This document shows, one piece after another, positions 1-6,410 of a stretch of 10,363 bases of DNA; the stretch's first letter is position 1; each line of letters begins with the position of its first letter. The translations under genes and the position numbers were made by a program. The notes beneath the pieces are model-generated. The model ran no database searches, was not told the origin of the DNA, and worked only from the letters and a program-made list of their open reading frames with translations. This DNA is from an uncultured Acidaminococcus sp. (GTDB lineage: Bacteria; Bacillota; Negativicutes; Acidaminococcales; Acidaminococcaceae): contig CAAGJR010000127.1 in NCBI GenBank assembly GCA_900770265.1, forward strand, positions 1-10,363, written 5' to 3'.

Positions 1-1
1 C

Positions 2-1444
2 CAGTATTACACCGATGTGGGCCAGGTGCGGGATGCCGGTGTGCGCCATTCTTTCGACCAGCGGCTGTACCACCGGTTCATCGCCGCTGTGGAGACGGTG
101 CCGGAAATCAACGGATTTTATGTCCATTATAATGAAGCCCTGACAGAAGGACCCGAAGGGTTCTGGTACCGGAAAGAACCCGGCGGCGTGGGCTTTACCG
201 AAGGCACCATCACCGATGTCAGGAAAGCCCTGGCAGAGAACAGCGGTGCCACAGACTGGTACACCATGCCCCGTGCCCAGCAGCATGCTCTTTGGCTGCC
301 CCCCTACCGGGCCAATGGAACCGATACCTGGGTCATCTCCTATGTGAAGCCGGTCTATGTGGGCCACCGCTTCATCGCCGTGGTGGGCATGGATATCAAC
401 CTGACCACCCTGATTTCCCTGGTGCAGAAGGTGTCCGTCTATGATTCCGGCTACGCCTTCCTGGTCTCTCCGGAAGGGCAGGTGTATGTCCATCCGGATG
501 CCAACCTGCTGACGGATGAAGCCATCACCGTCCATGATCTGGGTCTGCAGGTGGATACCTCCCAGCTCCAGCGCCACGATACCGGCGACCGGACCATTCC
601 GGTCAGCTACAAAGGCCGGCAGAAACAGGTGGCCTTCACCACCCTGGAAAACGGGATGAAGCTGGGGGTCTCGGCTCCCAATGACGAAATCTATGCCATC
701 CAGCGGGAAGCCATGTTCCGCACGGTGTTCCTGCTGGTACTGTTCGCCCTTATCACGTCGGCCCTGGCCATTGCTCTGGCCCGGCGGGTGCTGGCTCCCC
801 TGAGGGACATCGACGAAGCCGCCCAGCGCATGGGCCGGGGCGATTACGACACCCCGGTGGTGAAGCGGCGGAACGACGAAATCGGCCGACTGGCGGACAA
901 CATGAACGCCACCATGGGACAGATGAAGGGGCTGGTCCACAACCTGCGCAGCCAGGCCCAGCAGGACAAGCTCACCGGCGTGAAGAACGTAACAGCTTTC
1001 GACGAAAAGATGGTGCAGCTGGATGCAGCTATCCAGGCAGGGACCTGTCCGCCCTTCGGGCTGGTCATGGTGGATATGAACGGGCTGAAGCAGATCAATG
1101 ATACCTACGGCCATGAAAAAGGCAATGTGGCCATCCAGACCATGGTGAAGACCATCTGCGACCTGTACAAGCACAGCCCGGTGTACCGGATCGGAGGCGA
1201 CGAGTTCGTGGTGCTGGTCCAGAACGATGATTATGCCAACCAGGATATCATCTGGCGGCAGCTGGTGCCCTACCTGCACCAGCGGAGCCAGGGGCTGAAA
1301 GAGCCCTGGCTGGAGCTGTCCTTCTCCGCCGGCCGGGCCCAGTACCAGCCGGACATCGACGAAGACCTGAAAGCCGTGTTCCGCCGGGCCGATGCCGCCA
1401 TGTACAAAGTGAAGCGGCAGATCGAAGGAAAAGGGATACGGTAA
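2..1444 (+). CDS. Membrane diguanylate cyclase, Cache-HAMP-GGDEF (5' partial)
   Basis: This is predicted to make cyclic di-GMP from two GTP at the inner face of the cytoplasmic membrane, in response to a ligand bound outside. The frame is open to the left edge, so the N-terminus, including the first membrane helix, is missing; the GTG at 17 is merely the first start-like codon inside the gene. Numbering from that GTG, residues 1-225 look like the rest of a double Cache sensor (DWY near 80-82, PPY near 95, a PVY...VVGMDI strand near 112-127). A transmembrane helix spans about 236-256, a HAMP linker about 257-310 and the GGDEF domain about 317-472. The GGDEF signature is at 393-397, with DMNGLK at 353-358 and RADAAMY near the end. 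The I-site RxxD is absent: YKHS occupies that position. It is a paralogue of the next gene. The sensed ligand cannot be told. Confidence 0.9.
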   Translation, partial: QYYTDVGQVRDAGVRHSFDQRLYHRFIAAVETVPEINGFYVHYNEALTEGPEGFWYRKEPGGVGFTEGTITDVRKALAENSGATDWYTMPRAQQHALWLPPYRANGTDTWVISYVKPVYVGHRFIAVVGMDINLTTLISLVQKVSVYDSGYAFLVSPEGQVYVHPDANLLTDEAITVHDLGLQVDTSQLQRHDTGDRTIPVSYKGRQKQVAFTTLENGMKLGVSAPNDEIYAIQREAMFRTVFLLVLFALITSALAIALARRVLAPLRDIDEAAQRMGRGDYDTPVVKRRNDEIGRLADNMNATMGQMKGLVHNLRSQAQQDKLTGVKNVTAFDEKMVQLDAAIQAGTCPPFGLVMVDMNGLKQINDTYGHEKGNVAIQTMVKTICDLYKHSPVYRIGGDEFVVLVQNDDYANQDIIWRQLVPYLHQRSQGLKEPWLELSFSAGRAQYQPDIDEDLKAVFRRADAAMYKVKRQIEGKGIR

Positions 1445-1445
1445 A

Positions 1446-1478
1446 GTCTAGAATCCTGTCTAGACAAATAAAACAGGA
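1446..1478 (+). terminator. Possible weak terminator / alternative hairpins after the first cyclase gene
   Basis: Two overlapping inverted repeats follow the stop codon directly. GTCTAGA (1446-1452) pairs perfectly with TCTAGAC (1459-1465) over a 6-nt loop. TCCTGT (1454-1459) pairs with ACAGGA (1473-1478) and is followed by CGTTTTAT. The two stems share bases, so they exclude each other. The U tract is short, so termination would be leaky. The -35 box of the downstream promoter lies within the same bases. Confidence 0.35.
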
Positions 1479-1489
1479 CGTTTTATAAT
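1461..1489 (+). promoter_or_regulatory. Sigma-70/A-type promoter for the riboswitch and second cyclase
   Basis: A -35 box TAGACA (1461-1466, 5 of 6 to TTGACA) and a perfect -10 box TATAAT (1484-1489) are separated by exactly 17 bp. Transcription should start near 1496, about a dozen bases before the riboswitch aptamer, which is the expected layout for a riboswitch leader. The start point is inferred, not shown. Confidence 0.75.
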
Positions 1490-1508
1490 AATGATTGCTA
1501 ATAAAATA

Positions 1509-1585
1509 CTTCTTTAAGGCAAACTTGGAGAAATCCAGGGACGCAAAGCTAACAGGGCCTTTGATATGGTAGCCAGCTGCAGGAG
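1509..1585 (+). promoter_or_regulatory. GEMM-I (cyclic-di-GMP-I) riboswitch aptamer
   Basis: The hallmarks of the GEMM-I RNA occur in order. GGCAAAC is at 1518-1524. A hairpin CTTGGA-GAAA-TCCAGG (about 1524-1539) is capped by a GNRA tetraloop. The conserved GACGCAAAGC follows at about 1540-1549. A second stem runs from GGGCC to GGTAGCC (about 1555-1574), the side that normally holds the tetraloop receptor. CTTCT (1509-1513) can pair with AGGAG (1581-1585) as a candidate closing helix. The family binds cyclic di-GMP. Both Gs before CAAAC are kept, which favours c-di-GMP over the cGAMP-binding variants, as I recall the selectivity position. The exact ends and the sign of the switch (on or off) are not certain. 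The downstream gene encodes a diguanylate cyclase, which supports the assignment. Confidence 0.88.
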
Positions 1586-1620
1586 AGGGATCGCTGTCAG
1601 CGGGGCAGCAATCCCTTTCC
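1582..1620 (+). other. Stem-loop in the riboswitch expression platform
   Basis: GGAGAGGGAT (1582-1591) pairs with ATCCCTTTCC (1611-1620) as ten base pairs including one G-U. After a C-A mismatch, GCTG (1593-1596) pairs with CAGC (1606-1609). The 5' arm reuses bases proposed for the closing helix of the aptamer, so the two structures would compete. No U tract follows, so this is not itself a terminator. Confidence 0.5.
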
Positions 1621-1640
1621 GAAAAGAATCATGCACAGTT

Positions 1641-1675
1641 GGACACCTGTCAGGCCGGACAGGTGTCCCTTTTTT
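1641..1675 (+). terminator. Intrinsic terminator of the riboswitch leader
   Basis: GGACACCTGTC (1641-1651) and GACAGGTGTCC (1658-1668) form a perfect 11-bp stem with a 6-nt loop, followed by C and six Ts (1670-1675). It lies between the c-di-GMP aptamer and the coding start at 1704, so it is the likely output of the riboswitch, deciding read-through into the cyclase gene. Confidence 0.88.
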
Positions 1676-1703
1676 GTCTGCCTTCGAAAGGATTTTGATT
1701 GTT

Positions 1704-3368
1704 GTGTGGAAACGACTGCGTGGTCTGCAGACCCAGTTCATCCTAATCATCGTGGGGATCACCCTGCTGCTCACCTTGTTCCTGGGTTTTTTGAACCTGC
1801 AGACCATCAACGAAACTTCAAAAAGCAATGCCATCATGAGCCTGAACTGGCAGACCCAGCGGACGTCGGCACCGGTACAGAACATCCTGATCCGGACCAG
1901 TGACACCATCCTGGCCATGAGCCATTCCCTGGAGGGAGACGTACATGATCCCAAAGATCTGGAATCCCCCGCCTTCCGGGAAGGGATAAAACAGCACCTG
2001 GAAAACCAGATGCGCCTGGCAGCCCGGAAATCCACGTCCATCTATGGCTACTTCGTCCTGTTCAACCCCAATCAGCTGGGCCATCTGGACGGATTCTGGT
2101 ACTCCTGGGACGAGGAAAACAGCCGGTATGAGAAGCATTCCATGGCAGAAGTCCAGGCCATGTTCTTCACCCCGGACCAGCGGAAGGCCTGGTTCTCCCA
2201 GGTGATGAAGGAAAAGAAACCTGTCTGGCGGGAACCTTTCGTATCATCCCGGGACGGATTCCGGAAAATTGCCTACCTGGTGCCTGTATACAGCAACGGG
2301 CAGCTGGTGGCCATCATGGGCGTCACCATCCGCATGGAAAAGCTGGTGGAGCAGATCAGAGATGCCAAGATCTTTGAAACAGGCTATGCCATCCTGTTCT
2401 CCGATGACGGCAAGCTGTTCTACCATCCCCAGCAGCCAAAAGGGGCTGATACCACCCTGGAAGATTTCGGGCTGGAAGACTACGCAGAGATCTTCAAAGG
2501 CCGGGATTCCAACGACCATCTGCTGTCCTACACCTACCAGGGCAAGCCCAAGGAACTGGCCTTCATCACCCTGGCCAACAGCATGAACCTGGGTATCGTA
2601 GCCCCGGAAACGGAACTGTACGCAGACCGGACCTGGGCCATGGAACGGATGGCGTTCCTGATGGTCATCTTCGGCATCCTCACCTCCGGCCTGGCCATTA
2701 TCCTGGCCAACCGGATCATCATTCCTCTGAAGGCCATCGATGAGGCCGCCAAACGGATCGGCAACGGGGATTACGATACCCTGCTGGTGAACTCCCGGGA
2801 TGACGAGGTGGGTGAACTGGCCGGCAACATGAACCGGACCATGGTGAAGATGAAAGACCTGGTGAAGAAACTGGAAGACCAGGCCCTGGAAGACAAGCTG
2901 ACCAAGGTCAAGAATGTAACGGCCTACGAACAGCAGGAACATGAAATGAACCGGCACATCGCTGCCAAGGATCTGGCCTTCAGCGTACTCATGCTGGATG
3001 TGAACGGACTGAAGGGCATCAATGACCGGTTCGGCCACGCCATGGGCAACGAACTGCTGCGGCGCACAACGAAGTTCATCTGCGACCGGTTCAAGCACAG
3101 CCCGGTGTACCGGGTGGGCGGCGATGAGTTCGTGATCATCGCGCTGAACGAAGACTATGAACGGCGGCATGCGCTGCTGGAAGAGCTGCACCGGTGCTGC
3201 CACAGACGGGATTATTCGAAAGCCCGGCCCTGGGAGCAGATCTGCTTTGCGTCCGGCATGAGCGATTATGATCCGGAAACGGATACTTCGTTCCAGGAAA
3301 TCTTCCTGCGGGCCGACGCGGCCATGTACAAAAACAAAAAAGCTGCCGAAGGATCGGCAGCAAGATAA
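1704..3368 (+). CDS. Membrane diguanylate cyclase, Cache-HAMP-GGDEF, riboswitch-controlled
   Basis: This is predicted to make cyclic di-GMP from GTP at the membrane under control of an extracytoplasmic sensor. I chose the GTG at 1704 (554 aa) because GAAAGGA (1686-1692) is a fair ribosome site 11 nt upstream. The longer frame from ATG 1566 would begin inside the aptamer and read through the terminator. From GTG, residues 12-30 form a first membrane helix, 31-316 a periplasmic Cache-like sensor (FWYSW, then LVPVY...MGVTIRMEKL), 317-337 a second helix and 338-390 a HAMP linker. The GGDEF domain runs from about 397 to 545. The GGDEF motif is at 472-476, preceded by DVNGLKGIND and followed by RADAAMYK. 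The I-site RxxD is missing (FKHS in that place). The catalytic half is clearly homologous to the preceding gene and the sensor half is much more diverged. The ligand is unknown. Confidence 0.92.
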   Translation: MWKRLRGLQTQFILIIVGITLLLTLFLGFLNLQTINETSKSNAIMSLNWQTQRTSAPVQNILIRTSDTILAMSHSLEGDVHDPKDLESPAFREGIKQHLENQMRLAARKSTSIYGYFVLFNPNQLGHLDGFWYSWDEENSRYEKHSMAEVQAMFFTPDQRKAWFSQVMKEKKPVWREPFVSSRDGFRKIAYLVPVYSNGQLVAIMGVTIRMEKLVEQIRDAKIFETGYAILFSDDGKLFYHPQQPKGADTTLEDFGLEDYAEIFKGRDSNDHLLSYTYQGKPKELAFITLANSMNLGIVAPETELYADRTWAMERMAFLMVIFGILTSGLAIILANRIIIPLKAIDEAAKRIGNGDYDTLLVNSRDDEVGELAGNMNRTMVKMKDLVKKLEDQALEDKLTKVKNVTAYEQQEHEMNRHIAAKDLAFSVLMLDVNGLKGINDRFGHAMGNELLRRTTKFICDRFKHSPVYRVGGDEFVIIALNEDYERRHALLEELHRCCHRRDYSKARPWEQICFASGMSDYDPETDTSFQEIFLRADAAMYKNKKAAEGSAAR

Positions 3369-3403
3369 AAAAAACGGTGTCGCTTCAAGCGACACCGTTT
3401 TTT
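3369..3403. terminator. Bidirectional intrinsic terminator between convergent genes
   Basis: CGGTGTCGCT (3375-3384) pairs with AGCGACACCG (3388-3397) over a 3-nt loop. The stem is flanked by six As on the left (3369-3374) and six Ts on the right (3398-3403), so it works as a terminator when read from either side. It begins right after the cyclase stop (3366-3368), and its T tract overlaps the rnc stop codon (3402-3404, minus strand). It ends both the cyclase transcript and the fatty-acid/rnc operon. Confidence 0.92.
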
Positions 3404-4103
3404 ACTGCTTCTTCAGCGCTTCTCTGGCAGCGCGCTGTTCCGCTTCTTTTTTCGTTCTGCCCCGGCCTCTGCCCTGCTCCTGCTGGTTCACCAGCACGCG
3501 CATCACAAAGGTCCGGTTGTGGCTGGGGCCGTCTGCGGAAACCAATTCGTACCGGATATCCGCCGGGCCGTCTTTCTGGGCCACTTCCTGCAGCCGGGTC
3601 TTGTAATCCCGGTCCACGCCGTCGGCCGTCAGTTCCGGGATCCGCCGGATCAGCAGCCGGTCCAGCAGCTGGGTGGCTTTGGCAAAACCCTGGTCCAGGT
3701 AATAGGCCCCCAGGACGCTCTCAAAGGCGTCGGCCAGGATGGAGGGGTTCTCCTCCCCGTCCAGGTTGATCTCGCCCTTCCCCAGCAGCAGGTGCTCTCC
3801 CAGATGGTATTCCGTGGCCAGCTGGGCCAGGGTCTCCTCGCACACGAGAAAGGCCCGCAGCTTCGACAGCTCGCCCTCATCCATCTTGGGATAGGCTTTA
3901 TAGATATAGGTGCTGACCACCAGGCTGAGCACCGAGTCCCCCAAAAACTCCAGCCGCTGATTGTGCTGGGGTTTGGGATTCCGTTTGGATTCATAGGCAT
4001 AGGACGTGTGGGTCAATGCCATATCCAGCAGGTGCAGGTCCTGCATGGTCATTTCCAGGCTGTGACAGAGCCCTTCCAGCTCTTTCTGCCGTTGTTCCTC
4101 CAT
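3402..4103 (-). CDS. rnc: Ribonuclease III
   Basis: This endonuclease cuts double-stranded RNA, including rRNA precursors and structured mRNAs, in the cytoplasm with Mg2+. The N-terminal RNase III domain (about residues 10-158) contains the signature NQRLEFLGDSVL and the later ADAFESVLGAYYLD. Counting from the ATG, the metal-binding acids are E52, D56, D125 and E128. A double-stranded RNA-binding domain fills about 165-233 and ends in the usual GRGRGRTKKEAEQRAA-type helix. The length (233 aa) is normal. A GTG codon sits directly before the ATG (to 4106). AAGGG lies 7 nt from the ATG but only 4 nt from the GTG, so I prefer the ATG. The gene follows fabF by about 10 nt and is last in the operon, a common Firmicute fabF-rnc pairing. 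Confidence 0.95.
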   Translation of the reverse strand: MEEQRQKELEGLCHSLEMTMQDLHLLDMALTHTSYAYESKRNPKPQHNQRLEFLGDSVLSLVVSTYIYKAYPKMDEGELSKLRAFLVCEETLAQLATEYHLGEHLLLGKGEINLDGEENPSILADAFESVLGAYYLDQGFAKATQLLDRLLIRRIPELTADGVDRDYKTRLQEVAQKDGPADIRYELVSADGPSHNRTFVMRVLVNQQEQGRGRGRTKKEAEQRAAREALKKQ

Positions 4104-4113
4104 CACAGGTCCC

Positions 4114-5361
4114 TTAGTCTTCGTACTTCTTGAAGCACAGGATGGCGTTATGGCCGCCGAAACCGAAGTTGTTGGACAGAGCCACCTTCACATCGGCTTT
4201 CCGGGCCACATTGGGCACGTAGTCCAGATCCATGCCTTCTTCCGTATCCACATCTTCATAGTTGATGGTGGGCGGAATCATACCGTTTTCAATGGTCAGG
4301 ATGGTGGCAACGGCTTCCACGCCGCCGGCACCGCCCAGCAGATGCCCCGTCATGGATTTGATGGAGCTGATGGGTACCTGTTTGGCCCGGTCGCCGAACA
4401 CCCGCTTGCAGCAGTTGGTTTCGTTCAGGTCATTGCGGTGGGTGCTGGTGCCGTGGGCATTCACATAGTCCACATCATCCGGGGTCAGGCCGGCATCTTT
4501 GATGGCCATCTGCATGCATTTCACCTGCATATCCCCTTCCGGATCCGGAGCGGTGATATGGTAGGCATCACTGTTGTGGCCGTAGCCCACCAGTTCAGCA
4601 TAGATATGGGCCCCACGCTTTTTGGCGTGTTCCAGTTCTTCCACCACGATCAGGCCGCAGCCTTCGCCCATGACGAAGCCGCTGCGCTTCTTGTCGAAGG
4701 GGCAGGAAGCCTTTTCAGGCGCTTCGTTGTTGCGGCTCAGGGCCTTCATGTTGTCGAACCCGGCCACAGCGATGGGAGAGATGGCAGCTTCCGTACCGCC
4801 GGCGATCATCACATCGGCATCCCCGTACTGGATGGTCCGCAGGGCTTCGCCGATGCAGTCAGAACCCGTGGAGCAGGCGGTGACGATGGCCGTGTTCGGG
4901 CCTTTCACACCCAGGTCGATGGCAATCTGGGCTGCCGGCATGTTGGGGATTTCCATGGGAATGAAGAACGGGCTGATCCGGCCCGGTCCTTTTTCGTTCA
5001 GCTTCGTAGCGGCATCCAGGAACGTATGGATACCGCCGATGCCGGTGCCTACGCACACACCGATCCGGTCCACATCTTCCTTGGCCAGATCCAGTTCTGC
5101 GTCAGCCACAGCCATCTTGCCGGCGGCCACAGCGAACTGGGTCACCCGGTCCATGCGTTTGCCCTCTTTCCGGTCGCCGTAATCGGCGAAATCGAAGCCT
5201 TTGACTTCACCGGCGATTTTGCAGTTAAAATCCGTCGTATCAAATTGGGTAATCAGGCCAATGCCGGATTTCCCAGCCATCAGGCTTTTCCAAAATTCGT
5301 CTTTGCCGATACCAATGGGCGTAATCGCACTGAGGCCGGTCACAACCACTCTTCGTTTCAA
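4114..5361 (-). CDS. fabF: 3-oxoacyl-ACP synthase II (FabF)
   Basis: This elongating condensing enzyme joins malonyl-ACP to acyl-ACP, releasing CO2, in cytoplasmic type II fatty-acid synthesis. The thiolase-fold motifs are complete: active-site Cys in TACSTGSDCIGEA, first His in NAHGTSTHRND, then KSMTGHLLGGAGG with the second His, and the C-terminal NNFGFGGHN loop. I start it at TTG 5361 (415 aa): GAGGTGAT lies a few bases upstream, and the product then begins MKRRVVVTGL, the family's usual N-terminus. With this start the triad falls at C163, H303 and H340, matching the Escherichia coli FabF numbering as I remember it. A GTG at 5370 would add three residues but lies inside the ribosome site. 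The gene follows fabK by 15 nt and precedes rnc. Confidence 0.96.
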   Translation of the reverse strand: MKRRVVVTGLSAITPIGIGKDEFWKSLMAGKSGIGLITQFDTTDFNCKIAGEVKGFDFADYGDRKEGKRMDRVTQFAVAAGKMAVADAELDLAKEDVDRIGVCVGTGIGGIHTFLDAATKLNEKGPGRISPFFIPMEIPNMPAAQIAIDLGVKGPNTAIVTACSTGSDCIGEALRTIQYGDADVMIAGGTEAAISPIAVAGFDNMKALSRNNEAPEKASCPFDKKRSGFVMGEGCGLIVVEELEHAKKRGAHIYAELVGYGHNSDAYHITAPDPEGDMQVKCMQMAIKDAGLTPDDVDYVNAHGTSTHRNDLNETNCCKRVFGDRAKQVPISSIKSMTGHLLGGAGGVEAVATILTIENGMIPPTINYEDVDTEEGMDLDYVPNVARKADVKVALSNNFGFGGHNAILCFKKYED

Positions 5362-5376
5362 CAGGATCACCTCGTC

Positions 5377-6327
5377 TTAATTTTTATCCAGAGCTTCCTT
5401 GATTCGTCTAAAGATTTCATGAACCGGAAGGATTTCTTTGATTTTCCACATATTGGCGCCGGTAAACACCAGACCTGTCTCCAGATCGCCCTGCTGGGCC
5501 CGGGTCAGTGCCCGGATGATACAGAAGCTGCGGGAGCAGTGCTTCAGGCAGCTGTCACAGGTGGTGGGCTTCAGCGGATGGCCTTCCAGCACCGCCTTGG
5601 AAAACGGCGTCAGGACGGCACGGCCCTTGAACCCTACCGGGCTATCTATTTGCACCACATCGTCTGCGGTCATTTTCAGATAGAATTGTTTTAACATCGG
5701 AGCACCGTTGGATTCCTCGCTGGCAGCGAAACGGCTGCCCATCTGGACCCCACTGGCCCCCATCTTCAAAAGCTCTGCCACGTCATTGCCGTCGACAGCG
5801 CCCCCTGCTGCAATCACAGGGATCTTGACCACCGAAAGGATTTCCGGCAGGATATCTTTAATGGAACGCTGGGTCCCCAAATGGCCCCCTGCTTCAGTCC
5901 CTTCCACCACAACGGCAGAAGCACCGAGCCGTTCCGCGATTTTTGCCAATTTGGCATAGGATACAATGGGCACAATGGGTACACCATATTCTTTGCCCAC
6001 CGCGAACATATCTCTGGAAAAGCCAGCCCCGGCCACGATCAAATCGACTTTTTCCTGGGCTGCAGTCGTAATCAGCCCCTTAAATTCCCGGGCGGCCACC
6101 ATGGCATTGATGCCGATCATTCCCTTGCCGTTGGATAATTTCCGGGCAAGACGGATTTCTTTGCGCAGCTGATCGAAGGGCAGACCAGAAGCAGCGATCA
6201 GACCCACACCGCCTTCATTGGCCACCGAGGCTGCCAACCGCGCCGTGGACAAGCGTATAGCCATACCGCCCTGGACGATAGGCATTGTTGCTACTTTTTC
6301 ACCAATCTTCAGCACTGGCACTTTCAA
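5377..6327 (-). CDS. fabK: FabK-type enoyl-ACP reductase / nitronate monooxygenase-family flavoprotein
   Basis: This is a TIM-barrel FMN oxidoreductase of the FabK/nitronate monooxygenase family. Its place between acpP and fabF points to reduction of enoyl-ACP with NAD(P)H, the last step of each elongation cycle. Visible motifs are PIVQGGMA near the N-terminus, GINAMV, VEGTEAGGHLG with the family's active-site His (150 in the longer numbering), PVIAAGGAVDG and GVQMGSRF, which form the FMN phosphate site. At about 316 aa it has normal length. Unlike the pneumococcal FabK I recall, the C-terminal part carries Cys 258, 261, 265 and 270 (C-x2-C-x3-C-x4-C), which could bind a metal or be redox-active. 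The start is one of two adjacent TTG codons (6330 or 6327); GGGGGA fits the second better. A different substrate is possible, since the family is broad. Confidence 0.82.
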   Translation of the reverse strand: MKVPVLKIGEKVATMPIVQGGMAIRLSTARLAASVANEGGVGLIAASGLPFDQLRKEIRLARKLSNGKGMIGINAMVAAREFKGLITTAAQEKVDLIVAGAGFSRDMFAVGKEYGVPIVPIVSYAKLAKIAERLGASAVVVEGTEAGGHLGTQRSIKDILPEILSVVKIPVIAAGGAVDGNDVAELLKMGASGVQMGSRFAASEESNGAPMLKQFYLKMTADDVVQIDSPVGFKGRAVLTPFSKAVLEGHPLKPTTCDSCLKHCSRSFCIIRALTRAQQGDLETGLVFTGANMWKIKEILPVHEIFRRIKEALDKN

Positions 6328-6367
6328 CAAAAATCCCCCATTTCAGATCAAAAGATCAAGGATAAAG

Positions 6368-6401
6368 TTCGGAAAGCCCCTGCTGGCAGGGACCTTCCGA
6401 A
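6368..6401 (-). other. Strong stem-loop in the acpP-fabK spacer
   Basis: Fifteen bases on each side (6368-6382 and 6387-6401) pair around a 4-nt loop, with two G-U wobbles in the minus-strand RNA. The stem begins about 9 nt after the acpP stop. Only CTTTATCC follows, so it is at best a weak terminator. It could be a partial terminator or an RNA-stabilising or processing hairpin that lets acpP mRNA exceed the distal genes. Confidence 0.6.
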
Positions 6402-6410
6402 AGAATGGGA

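Noticed and set aside
1586..1616. Stem-loop between aptamer and terminator considered as a first terminator
   Set aside because: The stem has a mismatch and is followed by TTCC, not a T tract; it is better read as part of the switching region.
1514..2041. 175-codon open frame on the - strand over the riboswitch and the start of the second cyclase
   Set aside because: It runs antisense through the aptamer and terminator and shows no start signal or motif.
2244..3395. 383-codon open frame on the - strand under the second cyclase
   Set aside because: It is antisense to the GGDEF/HAMP coding sequence and spans the bidirectional terminator. The product is a His/Val/Gln-rich shadow with no family resemblance.
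4150..5694. 514-codon open frame on the + strand, antisense to fabF and fabK
   Set aside because: It lies opposite two well-recognised genes, has no ribosome site or known motif, and such shadows are expected from the codon bias of GC-rich genes.
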